From Sphingomonas colocasiae (GTDB lineage Bacteria > Pseudomonadota > Alphaproteobacteria > Sphingomonadales > Sphingomonadaceae): 64,000 nt of DNA. The DNA is taken from NCBI RefSeq assembly GCF_019880585.1, contig NZ_JAINVV010000010.1:1-64000 (forward strand). Reading direction: 5' to 3'. The notes beneath the pieces are model-generated. The model did no database searches and was not told where the DNA came from. It saw only the letters and a program-made list of their open reading frames with translations. Position 1 is the first letter of the stretch. Every line of letters starts with the position of its first letter. Of this stretch, positions 38,981-49,156 are shown in pieces. The position numbers and the translations under genes were made by a program.

Positions 38981-39679
38981 TCAGGCGATCCGCTCTCGGT
39001 AGAAGATGTCGCGCCCGATGCTTTCGATCGCGTGATCCTCGGGGATCGGCGGCAGCCAGCGCAGGAAACTGTGCGGATAGGGAAAGAAATGGAGATGCGG
39101 ATTGAAGGTGAAGCGATATTCGCGTTCCTGCGGCACCACCAGGATCAGCGTGCCGCGCGTGACGCGGCGGAGCTCGGAGAGCGCCTGGCGGAAATCGAGG
39201 ATATGTTCGAGCACATGGGTGCAGATCACCGTGTCGAAGCTGCCGTCGGCGAAAGGCAGCGCCTCGATCGGTCCCTCGACGAAGCTGATCTCCGGGTGGC
39301 GGGTCCTTGTGCCGTCCTCGATGATGAAATCGGTGCCGGTGATGTCGAGCTCCGGCCGGCGATGCTTGATCCAGTCGACCAGATAGCCGGTGCCGCAGCC
39401 GACATCGAGCACCGTGGCGCCGCGAATTTCCGAAAGGATGCGATCGAGGCAGGCGGCACTGTTGTCGGTTTCGTGCTGAACGCGCGGCAGTCGCTCGTAG
39501 ATTTCCCGATATTCATCCGCCGTCACGAACGGGATGCGTTCGCGGAAGCGCTCGATATCGTCGACCAGTGTTCCCCAATGCCGCCGGAACAGCCAGCGCA
39601 TGGGGCCGGAATCGCGGATGAAGGGTGGAATCACCTCTTCGAGCACGGTGCGGATGGCATTGGTTGTCTCGCGCTTCAT
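38981..39679 (-). CDS. Class I SAM-dependent methyltransferase
   Basis: The 232-residue protein has motif I VLDVGCGTGYL (near 89), motif II ITGTDF, and THVLEHILDF (motif post-II/III, near 149). The EHI-D pattern is shared with sugar- or lipid-modifying methyltransferases of envelope loci. The ATG at 39679 follows conserved sequence onset. It leads the methyltransferase-GT87-GtrA operon. Confidence 0.85.
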   Translation of the reverse strand: MKRETTNAIRTVLEEVIPPFIRDSGPMRWLFRRHWGTLVDDIERFRERIPFVTADEYREIYERLPRVQHETDNSAACLDRILSEIRGATVLDVGCGTGYLVDWIKHRRPELDITGTDFIIEDGTRTRHPEISFVEGPIEALPFADGSFDTVICTHVLEHILDFRQALSELRRVTRGTLILVVPQEREYRFTFNPHLHFFPYPHSFLRWLPPIPEDHAIESIGRDIFYRERIA

Positions 39680-39872
39680 CGCGTGCGGCTCGTCTGATCC
39701 CTTGGCGCCGCTGCCGGCGCATCTGCATTTTCGCGGCGACGCAATACGGTTTGTCCTCGCTTCCCGCAATGCTTCTCGCTCGTCGAGGAATCCGGTGATG
39801 CAATGGTGTGACGGGCGTTGCGGGAAGCCCGGACGGGCTCTAAGCAGGAAGCGAGCAAACAGGCGGTGAGCA

Positions 39873-41663
39873 ATGACGACGAATGATCCGGTCCGCCCGG
39901 GCCGGCGCGACGACCGCTGGCGGCTCGCGACGCTCATCATCTGGCTGGCTTTCGCCATCGGCCTGATCTCCTGGTATTGGGGGCGGATCCACTGGTTCGC
40001 GCTCGGTGATACCGACGATAATATGCGGATGATGGAGGTTCGTGCCTGGCTGAACGGCCAGGGCTGGTTCGATCTTCGCCAATATCGGCTGAGCCCACCC
40101 GGGGGGTTCAACATCCACTGGTCGCGTCTCGTCGATCTGCCGATCGCCGCGATCATCCTTGCGGTGAAGCCGTTTTTCGGCACCGCGATCGCCGAACGCG
40201 CGGCGATCGCGATCGCGCCCGTCCTGCCGCTTTATGTCGTGCTGATCAGCCTGGGGCTGGTGGCACGCCGCCTGATCGCGTCATGGAGCTTCCTGCTCTC
40301 CGCATTCGTGCTGCTGGGGGCGGCCTCCACGCTCGGCATGTTCACGCCCGCCCGTATCGATCACCATGGCTGGCAGCTTGCCATGGTGGCGCTGATCGTC
40401 GCGGGGCTCGCCGATCCGCAGGCGCGGCGCGGTGGGGCGACGGTGGGTGTGGCGAGCGCGCTGTCGCTCGTCATCGGTTTCGAGATGATGCCGTATCTGG
40501 CGCTTGCCGGCGCAGCGATCGTGCTGCGCTGGGTGATCGATGCGGGGCAGGCGCGACGTTTGCAGACCTATGGCATCGCGCTCGCGGGGGGCTGCGCGTT
40601 GGGCTTCGCGGTGTTCGCGTCGAATGACAATTGGCGACCGGTCTGCGACGTGCTGTCACCCCCCTGGATGTCGACCATGGTGCTGGCGGGCGGGCTGCTC
40701 TTCGTGCTCGGGCGGATCTCGCTGCATGGTCCGGTCACCCGGTTGAGTGCGGCGATCGTCGCGGCGGCACTGCTCGGCGGTTTCATGGCGCTGGCCTGGC
40801 CGCAATGCCTGGGCCGCCCTGAAGGCGTGTCGGACGAATTGCAGCGCGACTGGCTCGACAATATCCGCGAGGCGCGCCCGATCACCGTGCAGGAATGGCG
40901 GACTGCGGCGATCATGATCACGCTGCCGGCCGTTGGCCTGATCGGCAGCATCCTGGCGCTGCTGAACGCCCGCCATGCGCGAGACGCCGATCGGCTGGCG
41001 GCCTGGGGATCGATCGCCTTGCTCTCGACCTGCGGGCTGGCGCTGCTGTTCTTCCAGATCCGCGCGGCGGCGGCGGCGCAACTGCTCGCCGTGCCAGCCG
41101 CGACCTATCTCATCTGGACGATCGTGCCGCGCCTGCGGGCCAGCGGCAACATTGTCGTCCGCGTCGTCGGTGTCGCCGCCCTGGTGCTCGCCGGATCGGG
41201 GTTGCTTGTGCCGTTCCTCGTCCGGCTGGTGCCCAAGGCGCCGGACAAGCCCGTTTATGCGGCTGTACGCAAGGCGGGCGCGTCATGCTCGACGATCCCG
41301 TCGATGGCGCCGTTGAACAAGGTGCCGCGCGCCACTGTGCTGACGATGGTCGATCTCGGTCCGCGGCTGATCACGCTGACGCATCATGACGCGATCGCCG
41401 GCCCCTATCATCGCAACGGCACCCAGATCCTCGACGTCCATCGCGCCTTCAACGGCGACGAGGCGAAGGCGCGTCAGATCGCCCGCAAATATGGCGCGAC
41501 ATTGCTGCTGATCTGCCCCAATTTCGCCGAGGCGACGGTCTATCGCGCGAAATCGCCCAAGGGCTTCTATGCGAAGCTGGAGCGTGGAATCGTGCCAGCC
41601 TGGCTGGAGCCCGTGGCATTGCCCGCGAAGTCGCCGTTCAAGCTCTGGCGGATCAAGCCCTGA
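39873..41663 (+). CDS. Polytopic membrane protein, GT-C/STT3-like glycosyltransferase candidate
   Basis: The 596-residue protein has about twelve membrane helices and a C-terminal soluble domain (about 475-596). After helix 1 lies ALGDTDDNMRM (near 48), resembling the D-x-D metal site in the first loop of STT3/PglB-type and other GT-C enzymes; TPARIDHHGWQL (near 153) is a second conserved-looking loop. It is divergent from the methyltransferase-GT87-GtrA operon, consistent with a shared envelope-glycan role. The acceptor cannot be named. Confidence 0.75.
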   Translation: MTTNDPVRPGRRDDRWRLATLIIWLAFAIGLISWYWGRIHWFALGDTDDNMRMMEVRAWLNGQGWFDLRQYRLSPPGGFNIHWSRLVDLPIAAIILAVKPFFGTAIAERAAIAIAPVLPLYVVLISLGLVARRLIASWSFLLSAFVLLGAASTLGMFTPARIDHHGWQLAMVALIVAGLADPQARRGGATVGVASALSLVIGFEMMPYLALAGAAIVLRWVIDAGQARRLQTYGIALAGGCALGFAVFASNDNWRPVCDVLSPPWMSTMVLAGGLLFVLGRISLHGPVTRLSAAIVAAALLGGFMALAWPQCLGRPEGVSDELQRDWLDNIREARPITVQEWRTAAIMITLPAVGLIGSILALLNARHARDADRLAAWGSIALLSTCGLALLFFQIRAAAAAQLLAVPAATYLIWTIVPRLRASGNIVVRVVGVAALVLAGSGLLVPFLVRLVPKAPDKPVYAAVRKAGASCSTIPSMAPLNKVPRATVLTMVDLGPRLITLTHHDAIAGPYHRNGTQILDVHRAFNGDEAKARQIARKYGATLLLICPNFAEATVYRAKSPKGFYAKLERGIVPAWLEPVALPAKSPFKLWRIKP

Positions 41664-41706
41664 CATGTATTCTCTCGGCGAAACTGGCGCCGGGTGAAGC
41701 CAGGCG

Positions 41707-42324
41707 TCAGGTGAAGCTGGCGCGGATCCCGTCGATCACGAATTGCGCGGCGAGCGCCGCCAGGATCACGCCCAGCAGGCGCGTCACCACCGTTTCGACC
41801 CGGTGGCCGAGCAGCCGCATCAGCGGCCCGGCCAGCAGCAGCGCGACCAGGGTGAGCAGCAGGATCGCACCCAGCGCGCTCAGCACGACGATGCTTGCTT
41901 CGATGCCCTGGCTGCGCGCCATCAGCAGCATGGTGGAGGCGATCGAGCCCGGCCCCGCGATCATCGGGATCGCCATCGGGAAGATCGAAACGTCCTCCAC
42001 GGGCGCCTCCATCACTTCCTTGGCGCGTTCCTCGCGGCGCTGGGTCCGCTTCTCGAACACCATCTCCAGCGCGATCAGGAACAGCATGATGCCGCCGGCG
42101 ATGCGGAAACTGTCCAGGCTGATGCCGAGCGCGCCCAGCAATTTCTCGCCGAATAGCGCGAAGACCAGCAGGATCAGCGCCGCCACCACGACCGCGCGGA
42201 TCGCCATCGACCGGCGATGCGCGGCATCGGCGCCCGTGGTCAGGCTGGCATAGATCGGCGCGCAACCCGGCGGGTCGATCACGACGAAGAATGTGACCAG
42301 CGCCGAGACGAAAAGTTCGATCAT
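41707..42324 (-). CDS. MarC family integral membrane protein
   Basis: The 205-residue protein has six membrane helices with the MarC hallmarks: VVIDPPGCAPIY (near 16), GGIMLFLIALEMVF, and PMAIPMIAGPGSIAS (near 117). The function of MarC remains unsettled. It overlaps the preceding gene by four bases and ends the yggT-yggU-folD operon. Confidence 0.9.
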   Translation of the reverse strand: MIELFVSALVTFFVVIDPPGCAPIYASLTTGADAAHRRSMAIRAVVVAALILLVFALFGEKLLGALGISLDSFRIAGGIMLFLIALEMVFEKRTQRREERAKEVMEAPVEDVSIFPMAIPMIAGPGSIASTMLLMARSQGIEASIVVLSALGAILLLTLVALLLAGPLMRLLGHRVETVVTRLLGVILAALAAQFVIDGIRASFT

Positions 42325-43064
42325 CGCACACCCACCGTTTCGTAAAGGACGAGCTTCCAGCCTTCGCCGCCGCGCCACTGCCAGACTTGCAGATCGTGCG
42401 CGCCGGGCTTGCCGGCGATCGCATGGACGCGCACGGCCATGCTGGCGTCGATCGACTGGAACTCCCGGATCAGTCCGGTCGTCGTGAAGGCCGGCAGGGC
42501 GGCGGCGCCGGCCTGCGGCATCACGCATTCAAGCTGGACGACGATGTCCTTCGCGAGATGCGGCTTCAGCGCATCGGACTCCGAACCGGGGCGGGCGGCG
42601 TTCGATGGCGGCGCCTTGCGATCGGTGTTGCCGCAGTCGGCCACGATCTCCCGCGCCTTCGCGCCGGCGGGTATGAAGCCGGGCGTGTCGCGGCCATGAT
42701 CCATCTGCCATCGCCATCGGGGCTGTCCATCGACCATGTCGCGTTGCCAGATGGTGGTGAAGCTGCCGGTCGCGCCCCCGGCGGCACGGATCCACGGGCC
42801 GGTATTGACCGCCAATGTTCCATCGCAGGATCGGAAGGACAGGCGCGGCCACCACATCACGGGGACGGGCGGTTCCGCCCGATCCTTGAGCCATGGCCCG
42901 GCGGGTACGGGCTCCGGCGTGAACAATATCGCCTTGTCGCCGGCGAAGGTGCGGAAGGCGGCCCATTGGCCTTCGGCCTGGGCGGTCGCGGCAAAGGTGC
43001 GCTCCGCCTCCACCGCGGTCTGCGGCGTCCCCGTCGCGAGCAGCGCGAGGACGGCGGCGATCAC
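42321..43064 (-). CDS. Exported protein of unknown function, SnoaL/DUF4440-like
   Basis: The 247-residue product starts with a short hydrophobic signal ([11 protein letters not shown]) and has [21 protein letters not shown], the usual opening of an NTF2-like DUF4440 domain, followed by many Trp and a C-terminal repeat of that fold ([18 protein letters not shown]). The start is GTG, overlapping the folD stop (GTGA). Coupling to folD is probably incidental. Confidence 0.6.
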   Translation of the reverse strand: MIAAVLALLATGTPQTAVEAERTFAATAQAEGQWAAFRTFAGDKAILFTPEPVPAGPWLKDRAEPPVPVMWWPRLSFRSCDGTLAVNTGPWIRAAGGATGSFTTIWQRDMVDGQPRWRWQMDHGRDTPGFIPAGAKAREIVADCGNTDRKAPPSNAARPGSESDALKPHLAKDIVVQLECVMPQAGAAALPAFTTTGLIREFQSIDASMAVRVHAIAGKPGAHDLQVWQWRGGEGWKLVLYETVGVR

Positions 43065-43936
43065 AGCGTGCCGGCCTCGAAGGCGATGCCGGCATTGCGG
43101 TGCGCGGCCACCAGCGTGTTGCGGAGCAGGACGGCGATGGTCATCGGCCCGACGCCGCCGGGCACGGGGGTGATCGCGCCCGCCACCGGTGCAGCCGATG
43201 CGAAGTCGACATCGCCGACCAGCTTGCCTTCGACGCGGTTGATGCCGACATCGATCACGGCGGCGCCCGGCTTCAGCCAGTCGCCCTTGACCATTTCGGG
43301 CAGTCCGACGGCGGCCACGACGATATCGGCGCGACGCACCAGCGCCGGCAGGTCGCGCGTGCGCGAATGCGCGACGGTGACAGTGCAGCTCTCGCGGATC
43401 AGCAGTTGCGCCATCGGCTTGCCGACGATGTTCGAGCGCCCGATCACCACCGCGTCGAGCCCCGACAGATTGCCGAGCCGATCCTTGAGCAGCATCAGGC
43501 AGCCGAGCGGCGTGCAGGGCACGAAGCCGTCGAGCCCGGTCGCCAGGCGCCCGGCATTGACCGGATGGAAGCCATCGACATCCTTGTCGGGCGAGATTGC
43601 GGCGATGACGGCGTTCTCGTCGATATGCGCGGGCAGCGGCAGCTGGACCAGAATGCCGTCGACGGCATCGTCCGCGTTGAGCGACGCGACCAGCGCGAGC
43701 AGTTCGTCCTGCGCCGTCTCGGCGGGCAGGCGATGTTCGAAGCTCGCCATGCCGGCGGCGACCGTCGCCTTGTGCTTGGAGCGGACATAGACCTGGCTGG
43801 CGGGATCCTCGCCCACCAGCACCACGGCCAGGCCGGGCACGCGGCCGGCGCGTTCGGAAAACTGGGCGGTGCGTTCGGCGACGCGTTCGCGCAGCCCTTG
43901 TGCAAAGGCTTTGCCGTCGATGATCTGAGCGTTCAT
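43061..43936 (-). CDS. folD: Methylenetetrahydrofolate dehydrogenase/cyclohydrolase
   Basis: The 291-residue enzyme has VYVRSKHKA (catalytic Tyr and Lys, near 50), ILVQLPLP (near 94), [11 protein letters not shown], the NADP-binding [15 protein letters not shown] (near 165) and [13 protein letters not shown] (near 257), all FolD landmarks. It interconverts methylene-, methenyl- and formyl-tetrahydrofolate. It lies ten bases after yggU. Confidence 0.96.
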   Translation of the reverse strand: MNAQIIDGKAFAQGLRERVAERTAQFSERAGRVPGLAVVLVGEDPASQVYVRSKHKATVAAGMASFEHRLPAETAQDELLALVASLNADDAVDGILVQLPLPAHIDENAVIAAISPDKDVDGFHPVNAGRLATGLDGFVPCTPLGCLMLLKDRLGNLSGLDAVVIGRSNIVGKPMAQLLIRESCTVTVAHSRTRDLPALVRRADIVVAAVGLPEMVKGDWLKPGAAVIDVGINRVEGKLVGDVDFASAAPVAGAITPVPGGVGPMTIAVLLRNTLVAAHRNAGIAFEAGTL

Positions 43937-43946
43937 GCGCGCTCCC

Positions 43947-44234
43947 CTACAATGTCTCCAGCAGCGAGGCCAGATGCGCCGGATCGCCTGACAGGCGGAC
44001 GCGCTTCAATCGCGCGTTTTCGCCCGAAAGAATGGAGACGCCACGTCTGGGCAGGTCGAAATGGCGCGCCAGGAATTCGATCAGCGCCGCGTTTGCGGCG
44101 CCGTCGACCGGTGGTGCGCGCAGTCGCACCGCCAGTCGATCGGCATCGCCGGGCCCGATCGAATCCTTCGACGCGCGTGGCGTCACCTTCAGCGAAAGGA
44201 TCGCGCCTTCGTCGTCGATGCGCCAGCCGCTCAA
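43947..44234 (-). CDS. DUF167 (YggU) family protein
   Basis: The 95-residue protein shows the family core [33 protein letters not shown] and [12 protein letters not shown]. The function is unknown. The start is TTG immediately after the yggT stop (TGA TTG), so it depends on translational coupling. The yggT-yggU order is widely conserved. Confidence 0.9.
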   Translation of the reverse strand: MSGWRIDDEGAILSLKVTPRASKDSIGPGDADRLAVRLRAPPVDGAANAALIEFLARHFDLPRRGVSILSGENARLKRVRLSGDPAHLASLLETL

Positions 44235-44525
44235 TCAGGCCAGCGACGCGGCGATGTTGGGAATGACGATGTTCATCAGGATATAGAGGATCAGGAGCAC
44301 GACGAGCGGTGACAGGTCGAGCGCGCCGAGATCGGGCATCAGCCGCCGGATCGGGCGATAGAGCGGCTCGGTGAGCCGCTGGAGCGTATAGAGAATCGAG
44401 CGGACGAAATCGTTGCTGGTGTTGATGACGTTGAACGCCACCAGCCAGGAGAGAACCGCCTGGATGATGATGATCCACCATACCACATACAGCAGGAAGG
44501 CGACGATCGAGAGCAGGGTATACAT
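44235..44525 (-). CDS. YggT family membrane protein
   Basis: The 96-residue protein has two membrane helix regions and the YggT motif LTEPLYRPIRRLMPDLGALDLSP (near 51-73; key residues EP, P, RR, P). YggT proteins are linked to osmotic or division-associated functions. It is the first gene of the operon running to marC. Confidence 0.92.
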   Translation of the reverse strand: MYTLLSIVAFLLYVVWWIIIIQAVLSWLVAFNVINTSNDFVRSILYTLQRLTEPLYRPIRRLMPDLGALDLSPLVVLLILYILMNIVIPNIAASLA

Positions 44526-44621
44526 GCGTGTCCTCTAGTGAACTGAGCCCAGCCTATCGCAAGCCGCGCGGAATGTGAATCGCGCAGCTTGCCCGGTTTT
44601 TCGTGATCCTGTCGTTTCGGC

Positions 44622-45524
44622 TCAGCGATGCACCAGGGTGCCGGCGCCCTGCTTCGTGAAAATCTCGATCAGCATCGCATGCGGTACGCGGCCGTCGAGG
44701 ATGACGGCCGCGTCGACGCCGCCTTCGACCGCCGTCACGCACGTCTCCAGCTTGGGAATCATCCCGCCGCTGATCGTGCCGTCGGCGCGCAGGCCTTGAA
44801 TCGCGGCCGGATCGAGATCGGTGAGCAACTGGCCCTGCTTGTCGAGAACGCCGGCGACGTCGGTCAGCAGGAACAGGCGCGCAGCGCCCAGCGCCGCGGC
44901 GATCGCGCCGGCCATCGTATCGGCGTTGATGTTGTAGGTATGGCCATCGGCGCCGACGCCGATCGGCGCGATGACCGGGATCATCCCGGCATTGGATATG
45001 GTATCGAGCACCGAGCGGTCGATCGCCGCCGGTTCTCCGACAAAGCCGAGATCGACGACATTCTCGATGTTGCTGCCGGGATCGCGCGTGGTGCGCGTCA
45101 CCTTCTCGGCGCGGACGAAGCCGCCATCCTTGCCGGAGATGCCGACCGCGCGTCCGCCGGCGCCGCCGATCCACGAGACGATCTCCTTGTTGATCGCGCC
45201 GGACAGCACCATTTCCGCGACCTTGGCGGTTTCGGCGTCGGTCACGCGCAGTCCGTCGACGAACTGGCTCTCGACGCCCAGCTTCTTCAGCATCGCGCCG
45301 ATCTGCGGCCCGCCGCCGTGCACGACGACCGGATTGATGCCGACCGCCTTCAGCAGCACGATATCTTCGGCGAAGTCGCGCGCCAGTTCGGGATCGCCCA
45401 TCGCATGGCCGCCATATTTCACCACGAAGGTCTGGCCGGCGTAACGCTGCATATAGGGCAGCGCCTCGGTCAGCGTCTCCGCCTTGGCGAGCAGCGCGGG
45501 ATCGGGGGCGTGGTTACGGGTCAT
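44622..45524 (-). CDS. argB: Acetylglutamate kinase
   Basis: The 300-residue kinase has VVKYGGHAM (near 35), VVHGGGPQI (near 67), and [16 protein letters not shown] (near 187). It phosphorylates N-acetylglutamate, the second step of arginine synthesis. It is coupled by an ATGA overlap to the queuosine transporter gene. If the DgcN/DgcA pair at 15.2 kb makes N-acetylglutamate, that product is this enzyme's substrate. Confidence 0.96.
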   Translation of the reverse strand: MTRNHAPDPALLAKAETLTEALPYMQRYAGQTFVVKYGGHAMGDPELARDFAEDIVLLKAVGINPVVVHGGGPQIGAMLKKLGVESQFVDGLRVTDAETAKVAEMVLSGAINKEIVSWIGGAGGRAVGISGKDGGFVRAEKVTRTTRDPGSNIENVVDLGFVGEPAAIDRSVLDTISNAGMIPVIAPIGVGADGHTYNINADTMAGAIAAALGAARLFLLTDVAGVLDKQGQLLTDLDPAAIQGLRADGTISGGMIPKLETCVTAVEGGVDAAVILDGRVPHAMLIEIFTKQGAGTLVHR

Positions 45525-46156
45525 TCGGCAGTCTTTCCATCGAGCCGCCGTCCAATGGCGACGAACAGGGTGATGAGCAGGGGCACCAGCAGGATCGACA
45601 GCACCACCTTGGTGAGCATCTGCCCCGCCATCAGCCCCAGGATCGGGCGTTCTCCCAGAAAGGAGATCGAAATGAACAGCAAGGTGTCGATCACCTGGGA
45701 GACGACGCTCGCGATGATCCCGCGCAGCCAGACCAGCTTGCCTTCGCCGCGCGACAGGCGGGCGAAGATCAGCACGTTCAGCGTCTGCGAAATGCCATAG
45801 GCGATCAGCCCGGCGATCATCATCCGCGCGCTCTGGCCCACGACGATCGGGAACGCCTCGATCGCGGGCGGATACATGTCGGCGTCATGCGGCAGGGCCA
45901 TCACGATCTGGATCAGCGCGGCGGAGACCAGCAGCGGGATGAATCCCAGGCGCACCAGCGACGTGGCGACCTTCTGGCCGTGCAGTTCCGCGATCGTGCT
46001 GCTGATCACCACGAGCAGCAGGAAGGCGAAGATGCCGGCCTCGACGGCGAGCGGACCAAGCGCCACCTGCTTGACGCCCAGCACGCCGGCCACAGTGACC
46101 ATGCCGCCATAGAGCACCGAAAAGACGAACAGCGAACGCGGTATCGAAACGGTCAT
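45521..46156 (-). CDS. VUT-family (YhhQ-like) queuosine precursor transporter
   Basis: The 211-residue protein has six membrane helices. [13 protein letters not shown] (near 56), [13 protein letters not shown] (near 118) and [18 protein letters not shown] (near 152) are typical of the VUT/YhhQ family that imports 7-deazaguanine queuosine precursors. The ATG at 46156 follows GGAAGGA. I saw no preQ1 riboswitch in the leader. Confidence 0.87.
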   Translation of the reverse strand: MTVSIPRSLFVFSVLYGGMVTVAGVLGVKQVALGPLAVEAGIFAFLLLVVISSTIAELHGQKVATSLVRLGFIPLLVSAALIQIVMALPHDADMYPPAIEAFPIVVGQSARMMIAGLIAYGISQTLNVLIFARLSRGEGKLVWLRGIIASVVSQVIDTLLFISISFLGERPILGLMAGQMLTKVVLSILLVPLLITLFVAIGRRLDGKTAE

Positions 46157-46281
46157 GTCCTTCCGGCCCCCCGAGAGCGATTGGCCCGCATAGCGCGTGG
46201 GGACCGGACGCAAAACGAAAAAAGGGCCTGAAGGCGGAACGGTGACGGGCAATGCCGGGCAGGAGCGAACGCCGGATGCCC

Positions 46282-46318
46282 CATCCATCGTCATCAATGA
46301 TCAGGATGACGATGGATG
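46282..46318. terminator. Strong hairpin between hbd-like gene and transporter gene
   Basis: CATCCATCGTCATC and GATGACGATGGATG form a perfect 14-bp stem around nine bases. It sits just after the hydroxyacyl-CoA dehydrogenase stop on the minus strand. No T run follows. Confidence 0.55.
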
Positions 46319-46340
46319 AAGAGTGAACCCCGCGCTTGCC

Positions 46341-47210
46341 TCAGCGCGTCGGAACCGGCTCGTCGCCGGAATAATCGTAGAAGCCCCGGCCGGTCTTGCG
46401 GCCCAGCCAGCCGGCTTCGACATATTTGACGAGCAGCGGTGCGGGGCGGAATTTGGGATCGCCGGTGCCCGAATGGAGGACGCGGCAAATCTCCAGGCAG
46501 GTGTCGAGCCCGATGAAGTCGGCCAGCGTCAACGGCCCCATCGGATGATTGAGGCCGAGCTGAACCGCCGTATCGATGTCGCGGATGTTGGCGACGCCCT
46601 CGCCCAGCGCGAAACAGGCCTCGTTGAGCATCGGCAGCAGGATGCGATTGACGATGAAGCCCGGCGCGTCATTGGCGTGCACCACCTTCTTGCCGAGCGA
46701 CTGGGCATAGCGTTCGACGATCCCGACCGTCTCGTCCGACGTGGCGAGGCCACGGATCAGTTCGATCAGCCCCATCAGCGGCACCGGATTGAAGAAATGC
46801 ACGCCGACGAAGCGCTTCGGATCGGGTGACGCCTGGGCGAGCCGGGTGATCGGGATCGACGAGGTGTTGGACGCGAGCACGGCCTGGTGCCCCAGGATCT
46901 TGCCGACCGCTTCGAAGATCGCGCGCTTCACTTCCTCGCGTTCGGTGGCGGCCTCGATCACGAGCCCGGCGGACGCCATCGGCGTGAAATCGGCGACGGG
47001 CTCGATCCGCGCAAGGATCTGGTCGCGCGTCTGCGGGTCGATCTTTTCCTTCTCGACCAGCCGGCCGAGCTGCTTCTCGATTCCCGCCTTGCCCTTTTGC
47101 GCCAGCTCCAGCTTCGCATCGGCCAGATAGACATGATAGCCGGCCTGCGCCGAAACCTGGGCGATGCCCGCCCCCATCTGCCCCGCGCCGATCACGCCAA
47201 TCGCTTGCAT
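46341..47210 (-). CDS. 3-hydroxybutyryl-CoA (3-hydroxyacyl-CoA) dehydrogenase
   Basis: The 289-residue enzyme has the NAD-binding [13 protein letters not shown] (near 5-17), catalytic-region SNTSSIPI (near 116), HFFNPVP (catalytic His near 138) and [11 protein letters not shown] (near 184). It oxidises 3-hydroxyacyl-CoA to 3-ketoacyl-CoA in beta-oxidation or butyryl/PHB metabolism. GGGAGA precedes the ATG. Confidence 0.94.
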   Translation of the reverse strand: MQAIGVIGAGQMGAGIAQVSAQAGYHVYLADAKLELAQKGKAGIEKQLGRLVEKEKIDPQTRDQILARIEPVADFTPMASAGLVIEAATEREEVKRAIFEAVGKILGHQAVLASNTSSIPITRLAQASPDPKRFVGVHFFNPVPLMGLIELIRGLATSDETVGIVERYAQSLGKKVVHANDAPGFIVNRILLPMLNEACFALGEGVANIRDIDTAVQLGLNHPMGPLTLADFIGLDTCLEICRVLHSGTGDPKFRPAPLLVKYVEAGWLGRKTGRGFYDYSGDEPVPTR

Positions 47211-47243
47211 CGAAAATCTCCCGTTTCGGATTCGGGACGCTCC

Positions 47244-47292
47244 TAGAGCATCGCACGGAAAAGTGGGAACCGGTTTTCCGTGCCAGCGATGC
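47244..47292. repeat. Hairpin repeat with AAAAGTGGGAACCGGTTTTCC core
   Basis: GCATCGCACGGAAAA and TTTTCCGTGCCAGCGATGC pair around GTGGGAACCGG. The reverse complement of the core recurs at about 60917-60957, and a partial copy of GCATCGCACGGAAAAG at 47309-47324, so it is a dispersed element. The remainder of the 47211-47367 gap holds nothing else I recognise besides the REP copy. Confidence 0.65.
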
Positions 47293-47321
47293 GACAACGA
47301 CAAGGTTGCATCGCACGGAAA

Positions 47322-47347
47322 AGCCTGTCCCCGCGAACGCGGGGATT
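47322..47347. repeat. REP-like palindrome (CCCCGCG/CGCGGGG type)
   Basis: TCCCCGCGAACGCGGGGA hairpin, related to the CATTCCCGCG family elsewhere in the window. Confidence 0.6.
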
Positions 47348-47367
47348 GGAACCGGTTTGCCTCTTCC

Positions 47368-47871
47368 TCAGGAGGAGGAGACGATGATCACCACGCGTCG
47401 ATTCTCGGCGCGTCCGGCGGCGGTGCGATTGCTTTCCAGCGGCTGGCTCTTGCCCAGGCCGATCGCCGCGATCCCATCGCGGGGCAGCCCGCCGGCGGCC
47501 AGCGCCCGGGCGACGGCGTCGGCGCGCTGTTGCGACAGGCGCTGATTGTGCGCGACGGTGCCCGTCGCATCGGTATGTCCTTCGACGCGCAGCCGCATGA
47601 TATCGACCGCGACGAGCGCACGGGCGATGGCGGCAATGCGCTCGGCCTGCGCCGGCACCAGGCGGCTGCGGTCGGTCGCGAAGAGCAGCCGGTCGGCCAT
47701 GCCGAACTGCCATCCGTCATCGGTTTCGGAAAAACCCTGTTCGCGCAGCACGGCCACCTGCGCCGGGGTCAGCCCGGCCGGCTGGGCCGCGGGGGCGGGG
47801 CGCACGGGCGGTTGGCATGCCGCGAGCGGCAGGAGCATCAGGGCGGTCAACGGAGCAAGGGCCTTACGCAT
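47368..47871 (-). CDS. yfiB: OmpA-family lipoprotein, YfiB-like
   Basis: The 167-residue protein has a lipoprotein signal (LMLLPLAAC) and a C-terminal OmpA peptidoglycan-binding domain (about 60-165: [49 protein letters not shown]). The middle is short. It lies 22 bases downstream of a YfiN-like diguanylate cyclase, which in turn follows a YfiR-like gene. In Pseudomonas, YfiB sequesters YfiR at the outer membrane; the same role is inferred here. Confidence 0.87.
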   Translation of the reverse strand: MRKALAPLTALMLLPLAACQPPVRPAPAAQPAGLTPAQVAVLREQGFSETDDGWQFGMADRLLFATDRSRLVPAQAERIAAIARALVAVDIMRLRVEGHTDATGTVAHNQRLSQQRADAVARALAAGGLPRDGIAAIGLGKSQPLESNRTAAGRAENRRVVIIVSSS

Positions 47872-47893
47872 ACTTTCCCTCGGTTGGTTGGCT

Positions 47894-49156
47894 TCAGCCG
47901 GGTTGGTTCTGGATCGGCCGGATCGGGATCGGCGCGTTGCGGACGGTTTCTGCCTGGCCCGTCTGCTTCTGGCCGTACATGGCGGCATCGGCATGGTGCA
48001 TCAGTGCTTCGACGGTGCGGCCATTTTCCGGGAATACCGCGATGCCGATGCTCAGCCCGGCGTCTACCGTGCCGCCGCCGGGCAGTGCGACGGGATCGGC
48101 CATGGTGATCGCGATCGCCGCGGCCGCGCGCTCCGCCTCGCTGCGGCCGGCGCATGAGGCAAGCAGGATCGCGAACTCGTCGCCGCCAAGCCGCGCGGCC
48201 GCATCGCCGGGACGGAGCCGGCGCTTGATCCGCGCCGCCACCTCGACCAGCACGGCGTCGCCGCCGGCATGGCCATGGGTGTCGTTGATCTCCTTGAACC
48301 GGTCGAAATCGAGATAGAGGATCGCGAACCAGCCTTCGGCGGCGGTCGCGTCGGCTGCCGCACGGGCGATCTGCGCTTCGAACGAGGCGCGATTTGCAAG
48401 CCCGGTCAGCGCATCATGCGTCGCGCGGTGCGCAAGGCTTTCATGCTCCGAACGGATATGCGCCTGCCAGGTTTCGAGTTCTTCGAGCAGCGCATTGAAA
48501 TCCTGGCCCAAAGAATCGATCTCATCGATCTCGGCGCGGGGCGCGCGCAGGCCGAAGGCGCGGCGCGCGCGCACCGCATGCGCGGTTTCGGCGATCGCGC
48601 GCAGTGGATTGACGATCTTCTGCTGGAAGCGGCGCGCCAGGAAATAGGAGAGAGCCGCCGTGACCAGCAGGCAGATGATCATGCCGGCCAGCCCTTGTCC
48701 GATGAAGCGGACGAGCCCGCGTGCATCGGCGCGCAGGCGGATCTGCCCGATCACGCCGCCCTGATGACGGACCTCGGCGGTGATCGGTTCGGAAAAGAGC
48801 ATCGCCGCCACGGCATGCTCGATCAGCCGGGTCGGCCCCTGATCGTTCCGCCGCCATCCGGCCATCAGCCGCCCGTTCGCGTCGTGGACCGTCAGCTCGG
48901 CGACATCCTCGTTCGCGGCGAGCGGGGCGATACCCTCGGCGGCGGCGACGGTATCTCCGAACACCAGCGCCGCCTCGACGGTATAGCTCGCCGATTTCGC
49001 GACGAGTTCCAGATTGTGCTGCGCATAGCCGCGCACCGCGACGATGCCGGTCAGCAGCACCGTGATTCCGGCCAGGCCGACCGCGATCAGCGTGACGCGG
49101 AAATGGACATTGGCCAGAACCTGGCGGATCGTGGGCAGGGTGCGGTCAAGGCTCAT
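47894..49156 (-). CDS. yfiN: Membrane diguanylate cyclase, YfiN/TpbB-like
   Basis: The 420-residue protein has an N-terminal helix (about 20-43), a periplasmic sensor, a second helix (about 155-180), HAMP, and a GGDEF domain (about 245-400). The active site is intact as LGGDEF (near 338) with substrate-binding LYLDFDRFKEINDTHGH. An I-site RPGD sits five residues before GGDEF, implying product inhibition. It makes c-di-GMP under YfiR control. Start overlaps the yfiR-like gene by four bases. Confidence 0.92.
   Translation of the reverse strand: MSLDRTLPTIRQVLANVHFRVTLIAVGLAGITVLLTGIVAVRGYAQHNLELVAKSASYTVEAALVFGDTVAAAEGIAPLAANEDVAELTVHDANGRLMAGWRRNDQGPTRLIEHAVAAMLFSEPITAEVRHQGGVIGQIRLRADARGLVRFIGQGLAGMIICLLVTAALSYFLARRFQQKIVNPLRAIAETAHAVRARRAFGLRAPRAEIDEIDSLGQDFNALLEELETWQAHIRSEHESLAHRATHDALTGLANRASFEAQIARAAADATAAEGWFAILYLDFDRFKEINDTHGHAGGDAVLVEVAARIKRRLRPGDAAARLGGDEFAILLASCAGRSEAERAAAAIAITMADPVALPGGGTVDAGLSIGIAVFPENGRTVEALMHHADAAMYGQKQTGQAETVRNAPIPIRPIQNQPG

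Noticed and set aside
46157-46281. preQ1 riboswitch before the queuosine transporter
   Set aside because: The leader lacks the preQ1 aptamer core; only a poly-A/T stretch and ordinary GC-rich sequence were seen.
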